This document shows positions 9,474 through 18,849 of a stretch of 64,000 nucleotides of DNA, in pieces. The DNA comes from Candidatus Dependentiae bacterium (GTDB lineage Bacteria; Babelota; Babeliae; Babelales; RVW-14). The stretch spans positions 356,642 to 420,641 of the forward strand of contig JAFEAY010000003.1 in assembly GCA_018266175.1 (NCBI GenBank), read 5' to 3'. Below the pieces are notes generated by a model. It had not been told where the DNA came from and did not search any database. It worked only from the letters and a program-made list of their open reading frames with translations. Made by a program: the position numbers and the translations under genes. The first letter of the stretch is position 1, and each line of letters starts with the position of its first letter.

Positions 9474-11075
9474 TTATTCAGCGGGAACAGCACCCCCAGC
9501 ATCACTACTGCTACCAGCATCTATAACTTCAGCTGCTGTTGTTCCAGAATCAGCATCAGGCACCGCTTGAGTATCCGAAGTTTCTGGCGAAACTACAGAT
9601 CCTTCAGTTGATGATGCTTCCATTTCAGTTTGCGCTTGCTCAAGAACTTTAGTTGGATCATGAGTTGGTTGAGCGGCAAGCTTTTTTGCCTCTTGATAGT
9701 TTTTAATATCATCTTCAATTTTGCCCAAAAGTTGCTGTAAGTTTCGAACATAAATTGCAAATTGGGTTTGAGAAACACCATGAAGCGTGCTCCCCAAAGC
9801 TGCTATAGCTACCCCAATAAGCGCAATAGGTACTCCAACGCTCAATCCGAGAGCAGAAAAGCTTAATACTGTTCCTGTTACCGTAACACCTCCACCAGCA
9901 ATCATAGTCAGCGAGCTTAAAAAACTTATTAAAGGAACTGGCATTGCTGGAATATTATAAGCAAGCTTTTCAATTGACTGAGTCATTGGACTTACCATGT
10001 CATTAAGGCTTTTAAATGCAGAATAAACGCTCTTGGCTTGCTTTGTATCTTTAAGCTTCAAGCTAGGTTTTTGTTCTTTTTTTTGCTCTTCTTTCTTTTT
10101 TTTCTCATCCGCTTTTTTCTGTTCAGGTGTTGGCTCTGGAGCTGAAGCCATAGCCACCATTGGGTCAAGATCTACAACTTTAACAGCTCCTTTAAGTTGA
10201 CGCTTTTTAATAGCGTCTAAAGATTCCAGTTTATTTTTCAATGACTCTTCAATAACTCCAGCACGTTGTTGAAGGCTTAAAATATGCAATGCAATCTGTA
10301 CATCGGAAACTGTTGCTAAAAATGGAATTGGTGGTAATGGCTCAAAAAGTTCAGCTACTGCAAGTGATTTTTTTTCAATTGGATGGGTAGCTTTTTTTAC
10401 AAAAAGAAGAAGCTCATCATAAATTTTTTTAAGCAACGGCTTGGGAATGAACTGCATAACATTAATTTTCTTTTTTTGCTCAGGCTCTTTTTTCTTAACT
10501 TCTTGTTGCATTGCAGCCATAAAGTCAACCGGCGCTTCAGGCTTCTTCTCTTTTACTTCCACTGGCTTAGGTTTTCCAGTTAACACTGCAAATTCTGCTT
10601 GTGCTTTCTTAATACGTTTTTGAAGCGAACGAATAATCAATGACCAATGAAGATGAGCAACTGGACCAAAAAGGGAAGATATTGTTGGCGGAATGACATC
10701 ACCAAAATCTTCAAATGGTCCAACAAATAAGTCGATAATTTTTCCAGCACCTTTCAAGCCTTCATCAACTATTCTAAGTTCTTTCATCTGCAAGATGCCA
10801 AGATCTTTATTATCGCTAACAGTTGCTTCATTTTTCTTTTTATTTTTATCAAGTTTACTATCTGCCGTTACCGTCGGCATTCCACCCTGCTGTTGCCCTG
10901 CAACCGTAGAAGCTTGCACTTCTGGCGGCAAAGCAAATGGAGCTGTTGATGCCGGCATTAAAGAGGTATCACTTTGAGAAGCTGGAGGAACTTCAACTGT
11001 TGGCATGCCCAGCAGACAAGATATAAAAAATCCATGCACAATCACTAATGCAAACATAACAGTACTACGTTTCAT
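9474..11075 (-). CDS. Exported protein of unknown function, tandem paralogue A
   Basis: This 533-residue protein starts with a signal peptide (cleavage near GMPTVEV) and a low-complexity Pro/Ser/Gln segment. A conserved block follows (ILQMKELRIVDEGLKGAGKI, then VGPFEDFGD and FGPVAHLHWSL), then Lys/Glu-rich helices. Two long hydrophobic stretches lie at about 395-450 (SFLSSLTMIAGGGVTVTG and VGVPIALIGVAIAALG), and the C-terminus is acidic and Ala/Ser-rich. It is a clear paralogue of the gene immediately upstream: central blocks align almost without gaps while the ends differ. GGGGAG precedes the ATG. I recognise no family; the hydrophobic segments suggest membrane insertion. Confidence 0.8.
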   Translation of the reverse strand: MKRSTVMFALVIVHGFFISCLLGMPTVEVPPASQSDTSLMPASTAPFALPPEVQASTVAGQQQGGMPTVTADSKLDKNKKKNEATVSDNKDLGILQMKELRIVDEGLKGAGKIIDLFVGPFEDFGDVIPPTISSLFGPVAHLHWSLIIRSLQKRIKKAQAEFAVLTGKPKPVEVKEKKPEAPVDFMAAMQQEVKKKEPEQKKKINVMQFIPKPLLKKIYDELLLFVKKATHPIEKKSLAVAELFEPLPPIPFLATVSDVQIALHILSLQQRAGVIEESLKNKLESLDAIKKRQLKGAVKVVDLDPMVAMASAPEPTPEQKKADEKKKKEEQKKEQKPSLKLKDTKQAKSVYSAFKSLNDMVSPMTQSIEKLAYNIPAMPVPLISFLSSLTMIAGGGVTVTGTVLSFSALGLSVGVPIALIGVAIAALGSTLHGVSQTQFAIYVRNLQQLLGKIEDDIKNYQEAKKLAAQPTHDPTKVLEQAQTEMEASSTEGSVVSPETSDTQAVPDADSGTTAAEVIDAGSSSDAGGAVPAE

Positions 11076-11133
11076 AATCGAACTCCCCTCAAAAACGCCT
11101 TTAATTCAAAATTATTAAAAATCATTAAACATT

Positions 11134-12714
11134 TTACTCTGCAGGTGCAGCAGTTTCAGCATTACCACCGATACTTGGATGACCTAATGGAATTGCTCCA
11201 ACACCAGACATATCCGGCAACGCCGCAGCTTGGTCAATACCACTAACGTTTGGCATGCCTGCACCATCTTGTATTGCCGTATTGTTGTCTTGCTGCCCTA
11301 TCTGCTCCTGACCTTGAGCGAGCACTTTGCTTGGGTCATTTTCAGACGTTCCTGCTTGCTTCTTTGCTTCTTGAAAATTTTTTATATCGCCTTCAATTTT
11401 GCCAAGAAGCTGCTGTAAGTTGCGAATATAAATTGAGAATTGCGTTTGAGAAACGCCGTACAAAGAACTAGCAAAAGCAAGCATAGGAAGACCATAAATA
11501 GCCAAAATACCCGTTGCCGTAAACCCAGCACCCATCATGGCAAGATACGATGCAACAAAACTCACTAACGGAACTGGCATTGGAGAAATATCTTTGGTAA
11601 GTTTTTGAATGGGCTTTATTAAAAAGCTTGTCATGCTATCAAGCTTTTTGAATGCAGAATAAACACTCTGCACTTGTTTAGTTTCTTTAAGCTTAACGCC
11701 AGACACTTCATTTTTTTTACGTTCTTCTTTTTTCTTTTTTTCATCAGCTTTTTTCTTTTGCTCAGGAGTTAATTCTGGAGCAACAGCCATAGCCACCATA
11801 GGATCAAGATCTTGAACTTTTATTGCATCTTTAAGCGCCCGTTTTTTAACATCTTCTAACGGTTCTAATTTATTTTTTAGCGATTCTTCAATAATTGCCA
11901 AACGTTGTTGTAGACCTAAAATATGCAATGCGAGCTGAATGTCTGAAACGGTTACGAGAAATGGAATTGGTGGTAATGGCTCAAAGAGCTCGGCAACGGC
12001 AAGTGACTTTTTCTCAAGCGGCTTAGTCGCTTTTTTTACAAAAACAAGAAGCTCATCGTAAATTTTTTTAATTACTTTTTTAGGCATAAACTTTGTAATA
12101 CTGATACGCTTTTTTTGCTCAGGCTCTTTCTTCAGAATCTCTTGTTGCATTGCAGCCATAAAATCAACCGGCACTTCCGGCTTGGCTATTTTTACTTCAA
12201 CAGATTTAGGTTTTCCTGTTAGGCCCTCAAACTCTTCGCGTGCTTTTTTTATACGCTTTTGCATCGAGCGAATAATTAACGACCAATGAATATGAGCGAA
12301 AGGTCCAAAAAGGGAAGAAACGGTTGGAGGAATAGCATCACCAAAGTCTTCAAAGGGCCCAACAAAAAGGTCTATAACTTTCCCAGCACCCTTCAAACCA
12401 TCATCAACAAATTTGAGCTCTTTCATCTGCAAAATACTTGGACCTGCTTTTTTATCGGTCGATGCGCCATCTTTTTTCTGATCTTTTCTATCAGCTTTTT
12501 TATCGGTCATGACAGGTGGCATTCCACCCTGCGGGATCGCCCCTGCTGGCGGTACTCCAACAGGCATTGCTTGCATTGCGCTAGCATCGGGCATTCCCTC
12601 TGCAGCAGAAGCTGAATCTTGCGCGGGAACGTCAACGGTAGGCATACCGAACAACCCTGACATGCTCAACATTACAACGGCTACGAGCCTAAATGTCATA
12701 TTAATAATTTTCAT
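11134..12714 (-). CDS. Exported protein of unknown function, tandem paralogue B
   Basis: This 526-residue paralogue of the downstream gene has the same order of parts. There is a signal peptide ending near LFGMPTVDVP, a Pro/Gly/Met-rich spacer, the VGPFEDFGDAIPPT and FGPFAHIHWSL block, and a long helical Lys/Glu-rich middle. Hydrophobic segments follow at about 385-425 (VPLVSFVASYLAMMGAGF), then a motif near SLYGVSQTQFSIYIRNLQQL and a degenerate tail. GGGAG lies 7 bases before the ATG. The 58-base gap to paralogue A suggests one transcript arising from a local duplication. The 270 bases upstream, shared with divergent recJ, are AT-rich and contain no feature I can name. Confidence 0.8.
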   Translation of the reverse strand: MKIINMTFRLVAVVMLSMSGLFGMPTVDVPAQDSASAAEGMPDASAMQAMPVGVPPAGAIPQGGMPPVMTDKKADRKDQKKDGASTDKKAGPSILQMKELKFVDDGLKGAGKVIDLFVGPFEDFGDAIPPTVSSLFGPFAHIHWSLIIRSMQKRIKKAREEFEGLTGKPKSVEVKIAKPEVPVDFMAAMQQEILKKEPEQKKRISITKFMPKKVIKKIYDELLVFVKKATKPLEKKSLAVAELFEPLPPIPFLVTVSDIQLALHILGLQQRLAIIEESLKNKLEPLEDVKKRALKDAIKVQDLDPMVAMAVAPELTPEQKKKADEKKKKEERKKNEVSGVKLKETKQVQSVYSAFKKLDSMTSFLIKPIQKLTKDISPMPVPLVSFVASYLAMMGAGFTATGILAIYGLPMLAFASSLYGVSQTQFSIYIRNLQQLLGKIEGDIKNFQEAKKQAGTSENDPSKVLAQGQEQIGQQDNNTAIQDGAGMPNVSGIDQAAALPDMSGVGAIPLGHPSIGGNAETAAPAE

Positions 12715-12984
12715 AGCAATACTCCCTCACCCCAATTCAAATTTTTTAATGCTCTTGAGCATAATTCATATTTCTATTATTGATTATATTTATAAAACAA
12801 CATGCAAAACAATAGTTTCAAAATATTCAAATCAACGCACTAATAGTCTAAGGCATTTACTGCACGCTCAATGAACAGCTAAAAGATGACTCCTTATGCT
12901 TTTATTAAGAAAAACCTTCTGCCCAACCAGCAAATGTAGTAAGCTAACTTTTTAATCAGAAAACCATTTAAGCAGCGAGTTGTT

Positions 12985-14772
12985 ATGACCGAGCACCAGA
13001 CATCTTCCATACAGCAGATTCCCTCATCAATCGCCACTCCCCCAACCACGACGTTGCAGGGAATCAAATATCTCTGGAAGGTGTGCGATGTTGACCAAGA
13101 AGCAGTTCGAACACTTGCATACGCTCATAACTTATCATTTCCGATTGCTCATGCACTTTGTGCACGTGGATATACCACGCCAGAGTCAGTTCGCGCATTT
13201 CTCTTTTCGTCCTTTGAGCAAGATGTTGCTTCCGGCAGCCTGCTTAAGGGAGCAGAAATTGCAGCCACTCGCATTATTAAAGCAGTACAGGAGAAAGAAA
13301 AAATTCTCATTTTTGGCGACTACGACGTTGATGGGGCAACATCATCTGCACTCATGCTTGCAGCACTCATTCCGCTCGGTGCACAGATCAATTATCACTT
13401 ACCTCATCGAGAAAAAGAGGGGTATGGCCTTTCGGTAAGCGCAGTTCAAAAAGCCGTACGCTGCGGCTATAAGCTCATTGTCACCGTTGACAACGGCATA
13501 TCGGCACTGGAAGCTGCACAAGAAGCTCATAATTTGGGTATCGATTTAATTATAACCGACCATCACCGCCCTCATGGCGAGCTTCCCAAAGCCCTTGCCA
13601 TCGTCAATCCCAACCAGGACGATTGCACCTATCCTTTTAAAAAGTTTGCCGGCGTTGGTGTTATTTTTAAAATTATCTGTCTCATTTATGAACAGCTTGG
13701 CATAACAACATTGCCTGATAAATTATACGAATTGCTCCTCCTTGGTACCGTTGCAGACGTGGTCCCTCTGACCGGTGAAAACCGCTTTTGGGTCAAATAT
13801 GGTCTAAACAAAATCAATAAACAACGCAGTACTGCAATCAATTCACTCATCGCCAATAGCGGCATGACCAAAGCAAGTCTAGATTCGCTTGATATTGGCT
13901 TTATGATTGCACCTCAAATCAACGCACTTGGTCGACTTGATGACTCACGCGAAGCGGTCAGGTTTTTAATCAGCTCTCAAGAAGATGAAGTATTTCGCAT
14001 TGGCGCCATTCTCAAATCAATGAATGAAGAGCGCAAGCGGATTGATCGTGAAATTTATGAAGAAATTGAAGCTGCTATCGTCAGCAAACAAATTAACCTT
14101 GATGAAGAACATATTATTGTTGCTGCAAGCTCCAAATGGCCTGCCGGAGTTATTGGACTTGTTGCCGGCAAGCTGATGCATACCTACGGACGCCCAGCAA
14201 TTTTGCTCCACTTGGATAAAAAAGGATTGGCAAAAGGATCGTGCCGTTCAATTCCAGAATTTAATATTTTTGATGCATTGAACGCCAACAAAGATTTACT
14301 GATGAGCTTTGGCGGCCACTCCTGTGCTGCAGGACTCAAGCTTTCACGAGACTTGGTTCCAACGCTTAAGAAAAATTTAGAAGATCTCATCAGATCTCAG
14401 ATTCCACTTGACCAGCTTCGTCCCAAGCTTACGCTCGATGCGCCGCTTGAACTGTCTGACATTGATTACAAATTTTCATCAGATCTTGCTCAGCTTGAAC
14501 CTTTTGGTAATCAAAACCCGCAGCCAACTTTTTTGGTCCGAGGCGTTACACAGCTTAAAGCACCTGAGCTTCTTAAGGGGCTGCACCTCAAATGCTCCGT
14601 ATTTGCCGACGGCGTTATTAAACCTGTAATCTTTTTTAATCGCCCTGACTTATACAAAATTTTAAAAGAACACGAAGACAAGCCATTCTCGCTGGCATGC
14701 CATATCATGAAAAATGAGTGGCAAGGTGTTATTAAAACAGAACTTCAAGGCCTGGACATCTTGCTTGATTAA
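12985..14772 (+). CDS. recJ: Single-stranded-DNA-specific exonuclease RecJ
   Basis: This 5'-3' single-strand exonuclease of the DHH phosphoesterase family, 595 residues, is predicted to work in recombination and mismatch or base-excision repair. Motif I is IFGDYDVDG (GDYDVDG at 111-117), followed by VTVDNGIS (168 on) and the DHH signature ITDHHRPHGE (192-194). The DHHA1 domain shows GGHSCAAGLKL, and the OB-fold C-terminus follows. All metal-binding motifs look intact. It diverges from the paralogue pair and converges on the 1040-residue protein gene. The stop codon lies inside a terminator hairpin. Confidence 0.95.
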   Translation: MTEHQTSSIQQIPSSIATPPTTTLQGIKYLWKVCDVDQEAVRTLAYAHNLSFPIAHALCARGYTTPESVRAFLFSSFEQDVASGSLLKGAEIAATRIIKAVQEKEKILIFGDYDVDGATSSALMLAALIPLGAQINYHLPHREKEGYGLSVSAVQKAVRCGYKLIVTVDNGISALEAAQEAHNLGIDLIITDHHRPHGELPKALAIVNPNQDDCTYPFKKFAGVGVIFKIICLIYEQLGITTLPDKLYELLLLGTVADVVPLTGENRFWVKYGLNKINKQRSTAINSLIANSGMTKASLDSLDIGFMIAPQINALGRLDDSREAVRFLISSQEDEVFRIGAILKSMNEERKRIDREIYEEIEAAIVSKQINLDEEHIIVAASSKWPAGVIGLVAGKLMHTYGRPAILLHLDKKGLAKGSCRSIPEFNIFDALNANKDLLMSFGGHSCAAGLKLSRDLVPTLKKNLEDLIRSQIPLDQLRPKLTLDAPLELSDIDYKFSSDLAQLEPFGNQNPQPTFLVRGVTQLKAPELLKGLHLKCSVFADGVIKPVIFFNRPDLYKILKEHEDKPFSLACHIMKNEWQGVIKTELQGLDILLD

Positions 14773-14790
14773 GCAAGATGTCCACTTTTA
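14754..14790 (+). terminator. Terminator overlapping the recJ stop codon
   Basis: A perfect 13-base stem (14754-14766 with 14771-14783) and a GATT loop are followed by ACTTTTA. The hairpin starts inside the last coding codons of recJ, and the TAA is formed at the loop-stem border. The minus strand has no T run, so it is directed at recJ. Confidence 0.8.
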
Positions 14791-14791
14791 A

Positions 14792-17700
14792 TTACTCAAT
14801 AAAGTTTTCTAAAAAATCCCAGTCGGGATAAGGCTCAACATTGCCGTAATCATCAAAGAGCGGCTCTTTAAATAAGATGCCAAAGAAGTAAGGCATCACG
14901 ACACGCTCATACAACTTAAGCGCTGCTTTAAAGTCTTCACGATGTCCAAGCCGAACCACAACATCAGCATCTGGATCTTTAACGACCATCTCAAGCGTTG
15001 CCAGCAAGCGGATAACCACTCGAGCAGCTTGTCGTTGATGCTGTGTAGCAAAATTGATGGCACGCTTAATTGGCTGCGTACTTTTTTGTGGCATTGCAGC
15101 AATAAAACGTTCTGCCCAGCCTAAAGCTTTTCCATCTGCAGTTTTGCGCAAATCGAGAACACGACTATTTTTTTCAGCCTCAGTTTTCCAACCTTGATAG
15201 ACACTCTTCCAATAATTACTCTTTTTCAACTCTTTGAGTAACTTTGAAGTAGGCATAACGTTATTTGTACCAAATTCATTTTGATGTCGCTGGACAATTA
15301 CGGAAAGCGCAAGTACATAAAACCCACGTTTTTTAATTTTTGATAAATCACAGCCAAACCCAAAAAGTCCTCGGTTAGTGACATCGGCACGCCAATCAAG
15401 ACGGTATACATTGTCATCAAATTCTCCGTATCGAAGACGTTGTGCTGGCGGTAAATTGAATAAATCGTACGGAACTTTTGGGAGTGTTCCAACATCTCCA
15501 ACCCACCCTTTCATGTGTGACTGCACAGCATAAAAGTTCCCATCGGTCCCTTGCTTCACAAACATTGGTGGAACAGGAACCACTGCTGTTGGAATAGCAA
15601 ATTGACTGCCCATTTGCTTTTGACCATCAAGGAGATTGCTCAACGCGGCATACCAAAAAACTCGTAGCTCTTTAAAAAATTGTGCGAGCACCGTTTCTGA
15701 TCGACATTCAGGACCAAATTTATGCAACACACGCATCTTGGCACCATCAACTGTCTTCATCACAATATCAAGAGGTCCTTCCTGCAAGCTTGGGTTTGTT
15801 ACATCGAGCATTTGACCATCATCCTGCCATAGAGCATTTATCTGATCATGTGAAATATTTGTTGTAAAAAATTCCTGTAAAATGCGTGAAAATTCTGCTG
15901 CTCGCTCAAATGAAAAGCATTGAACGTTGACAAAATCTTTAGTGAGACCAAAAATATCCTGCAACCGCTTAGTTTCATTTTTAAACTTGCTTGCTGAAAG
16001 CATGCGCAGTTCTGAAAATCCCGCTACTCCAACCTGCTCAATTTTATGCCTAATCAAATCGGTAAGCACCGGCAGCGTTAATCCTTCAATGCCACCACTT
16101 TGTCGCTGAATAATCAACTGATAGAGAGCAAGGCGAACCAGTACCTCATGCTCAAATCCCTGCAAAATAGTCTGGGCTGTTTTTTGCTCAAGCAAATTAT
16201 GCAAGAGCTCGCCACAACTGACAAAATCTTTGTACAAGCTCTTACAAGGACTAAAGTCATTAAACAAATAAGCCATCTGTTGCAAGAGGTAGTTGATACG
16301 AACATTTTCACGCGATGAACGTGGATACATACTCATGAAGTCGACAAAGACAACATTTTGAATGTTTTGCTGCTTGAGCTGACTCACTAAATCATCTAAG
16401 AAATGCTCGTAGGGAAGCGGCAAGCGAATACCCTGAAAAAAGAGCATCTGCTCCGACTCAATATTTTTCAGCCCTTCCGATTTGACATTACTCAGCGGCA
16501 TAAGAACCCGAAGCTCAGTAGGAGTTGAATCTCGAATAATATAGTGCTGACCGCCATAAGAGAACGGAATCCATTTTTTATGCTGTTTTTTCAAAAGCAA
16601 AAGATTTTTAACAAATGCAAGCTCTGGATCATTTTCATCATGAAAATCTGGGGCACAAAAGCCTTCCTCTCTAATCAGCGCTCCTGCTTGCCTCAGCAAG
16701 CTTTGATAATCTTTAATATATCCAGATCTGTTTTTCTTAAACTCGTCAATAATTGCGTTAACGGTAGTATCATCAGATTCGGTACGTGCATCAACATAGA
16801 CAAGTCCATCGGGCTTGTAAGTAAAGTGACTCATCTGTGCAGGCAAGTCAGCAATAAACACATTGTCCTTGCACTGAAAAACTTCAGCTAATTGTGATGA
16901 TGAATTATCAACATGCTCAAACTCTTCAACGTTATTCCCATGTTTCATCGCATTTTTGATGTTACCGAGCGTTGTACTTTTACCGACACCATCAACAAAA
17001 CTACAAAAAACATATGCAGTTGGCTGATCATCAACAGGCTTAAGCTTATCGAACAAACGACCTACAAATGATTGGGCATGACGACTAACAAATTTGTCGT
17101 GCTTTGAAGTTATTTCAATAGGATAGGTGATATCAGGCCCGGTGAAATAACTGAAAAATGGAAGATTTGATGAAAGAAGATGTTGTGCGTATGCAATCGA
17201 AAAAAGAATATCTTGCGTAGCACCAACTTGCTTGTTCCCCACTTTTAACATATTCCCATACATGATCTGCCAAAATTTTACCAAGTCGGCAAAAATATCT
17301 AAAAATTTTCGTTCCTGAAATTTTTTAATAACCGACGCCTGTGCTCGCTGCACCAATGGGTAAGCTTCTCCAAATGCATGCTCATGAAAAACATGAGCGC
17401 GATCATCAAAGATACGAATCTGCTCAGCATCAATATGCTCAAAGACGTGGTCTTGATTTTTGAATACGCTTGCCGCAATTTTATTAAAATCCTTGAATAA
17501 GAAGCCGGTCATAAACCCAAAGCGGTTGTGCAACCGGAGTGACCACCCGGCGTTATTGCGTAGGCTTGCTTCATCGTTGATCCGCGACTGGCGATAGTCT
17601 GTGTAATAAGAAGGAACAGCACTTTCTTCATATCCAACAATAACCACACGTCCTTTGAGCGCAAGCCCTTCGTCTTTAAAACGTTGCTCAAGAGCACCAA

Positions 17701-17914
17701 GGCTACGTGCCGTTCGGTCTAATAAAAATGGGTGATATTCGTGCGTGTAACGCCCTTCTGGATTGAATTCATAATGACGAATGAAGCTATTAAAGAAATC
17801 ACGTACTTCCTTGTGTTCATCATCTTGATCAGCCTTTACACAAGCTCCAAAAAATAAACTCAAAAAAAATATCATTAAAACCGAGTTTAGAAATCTCATG
17901 CTGGAATAATTCAT
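14792..17914 (-). CDS. Large exported protein with a P-loop-like motif, function unknown
   Basis: About 1040 residues starting with a signal peptide. It ends in FFGAC, a weak lipobox, so the protein may be a lipoprotein. A motif resembling Walker A lies at about 306-316 (SFVDGVGKSTT) but has Phe where the first Gly/Ala is expected. Two hydrophobic strands ending in Asp follow, NVFIADLP near 352 and NVVFVDFMSMYPRSS near 521, and either could be a Walker B. The rest matches nothing I know. The ATG at 17914 shares a base with the stop of the upstream gene (TGATG), so translation is coupled; a TTG at 17917 is possible. It is the last gene of a four-gene exported-protein operon. NTP binding outside the cytoplasm would be odd, so the motif may be structural. 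Confidence 0.75.
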   Translation of the reverse strand: MNYSSMRFLNSVLMIFFLSLFFGACVKADQDDEHKEVRDFFNSFIRHYEFNPEGRYTHEYHPFLLDRTARSLGALEQRFKDEGLALKGRVVIVGYEESAVPSYYTDYRQSRINDEASLRNNAGWSLRLHNRFGFMTGFLFKDFNKIAASVFKNQDHVFEHIDAEQIRIFDDRAHVFHEHAFGEAYPLVQRAQASVIKKFQERKFLDIFADLVKFWQIMYGNMLKVGNKQVGATQDILFSIAYAQHLLSSNLPFFSYFTGPDITYPIEITSKHDKFVSRHAQSFVGRLFDKLKPVDDQPTAYVFCSFVDGVGKSTTLGNIKNAMKHGNNVEEFEHVDNSSSQLAEVFQCKDNVFIADLPAQMSHFTYKPDGLVYVDARTESDDTTVNAIIDEFKKNRSGYIKDYQSLLRQAGALIREEGFCAPDFHDENDPELAFVKNLLLLKKQHKKWIPFSYGGQHYIIRDSTPTELRVLMPLSNVKSEGLKNIESEQMLFFQGIRLPLPYEHFLDDLVSQLKQQNIQNVVFVDFMSMYPRSSRENVRINYLLQQMAYLFNDFSPCKSLYKDFVSCGELLHNLLEQKTAQTILQGFEHEVLVRLALYQLIIQRQSGGIEGLTLPVLTDLIRHKIEQVGVAGFSELRMLSASKFKNETKRLQDIFGLTKDFVNVQCFSFERAAEFSRILQEFFTTNISHDQINALWQDDGQMLDVTNPSLQEGPLDIVMKTVDGAKMRVLHKFGPECRSETVLAQFFKELRVFWYAALSNLLDGQKQMGSQFAIPTAVVPVPPMFVKQGTDGNFYAVQSHMKGWVGDVGTLPKVPYDLFNLPPAQRLRYGEFDDNVYRLDWRADVTNRGLFGFGCDLSKIKKRGFYVLALSVIVQRHQNEFGTNNVMPTSKLLKELKKSNYWKSVYQGWKTEAEKNSRVLDLRKTADGKALGWAERFIAAMPQKSTQPIKRAINFATQHQRQAARVVIRLLATLEMVVKDPDADVVVRLGHREDFKAALKLYERVVMPYFFGILFKEPLFDDYGNVEPYPDWDFLENFIE

Positions 17915-18849
17915 CAATACCCCACTCGCATGCCATTTCCGCCAGATCTCATCAATGATTCGTCATCAACATCATCATATTCTTCAACGCCATATTTATG
18001 CTTAAGAATATTCAGGAGCTCTTTGCAGGTCTTTAAAACCTCGTAATAATCGGGCTCAAATTCTGATCCCTGAAGCTTATTCATCACAAACTCAAGATCG
18101 TGCAAAAAGCGGCTTGCAAGGCGCGTATCTTTGAGCAAGATTCCCTCATTAAAAAGTTTAATGAGATAATCAAATGACAAAGCATAAAACTCGTATATCG
18201 ACTTCTTTTGGCGCTCATTAAGAGCGGCAAGCAAGGGCCTTATCGTAGTTCTTTGGGCTTGCGTTAAAAATCTAAATGGGGAACCAAAAAACCCAACTCC
18301 AGGCTGTGGCACCACCACGGTTCCTGCTTTGACATCAGCATACGCTTTGCGCAAAAAGTCACTCACAAAGCTCAGTTGATCAACAATATATTCCCAGTAG
18401 CGAACAACAACAAAATTGTCTTGCTTGTCAACAAAGTAAAACCAGGGCTTTTCGGTAAAAACATCGACAATTTCTTGCAGCGCTGCAGTCATCTGATCCA
18501 GCGTCATATGAGCGAAAAATCGACTTCGTATCACGAAAACTTTAGGATAATATTTTGCTAAATACTCAGCATAAAAGCGCTTACGATCTTGCTCTTCTTG
18601 TAAAGCTTGAGGATCTAAAGGTCGTAACCCTTGATCCGAAACTTTATGAAGCTGCTGGTAATTATCGCTTAAAAATTCTTTAAAATTTGGGTTCTTAAAC
18701 ATCTCAGCCAACTCTGCCGTGAGCTTTTGGTCGATCACCGGTTGAGGGGCTGTCAGCGGCAGTACTTCGTTTTCGCCATACACAAGCATAAATGGCATGA
18801 ACGCAAAGAAGAAAATTAATTTACTGAACAGGGCTAAACGAATCTCCAT
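17914..18849 (-). CDS. Exported protein of unknown function
   Basis: This 311-residue protein has an N-terminal signal sequence or anchor (MEIRLALFSKLIFFFAFMPF, cleavage near VYGEN). The mature part is mixed helical and acidic towards the C-terminus (EEYDDVDDESLM), with no metal or catalytic motif I recognise. I chose the ATG at 18849 because the signal peptide begins there; it overlaps the end of the upstream gene by 29 bases. An in-frame start at 18894 would put 15 unrelated residues before the signal. Its stop overlaps the start of the P-loop-like protein gene. The tight overlaps on both sides suggest the products are made in linked amounts. Confidence 0.75.
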   Translation of the reverse strand: MEIRLALFSKLIFFFAFMPFMLVYGENEVLPLTAPQPVIDQKLTAELAEMFKNPNFKEFLSDNYQQLHKVSDQGLRPLDPQALQEEQDRKRFYAEYLAKYYPKVFVIRSRFFAHMTLDQMTAALQEIVDVFTEKPWFYFVDKQDNFVVVRYWEYIVDQLSFVSDFLRKAYADVKAGTVVVPQPGVGFFGSPFRFLTQAQRTTIRPLLAALNERQKKSIYEFYALSFDYLIKLFNEGILLKDTRLASRFLHDLEFVMNKLQGSEFEPDYYEVLKTCKELLNILKHKYGVEEYDDVDDESLMRSGGNGMRVGY

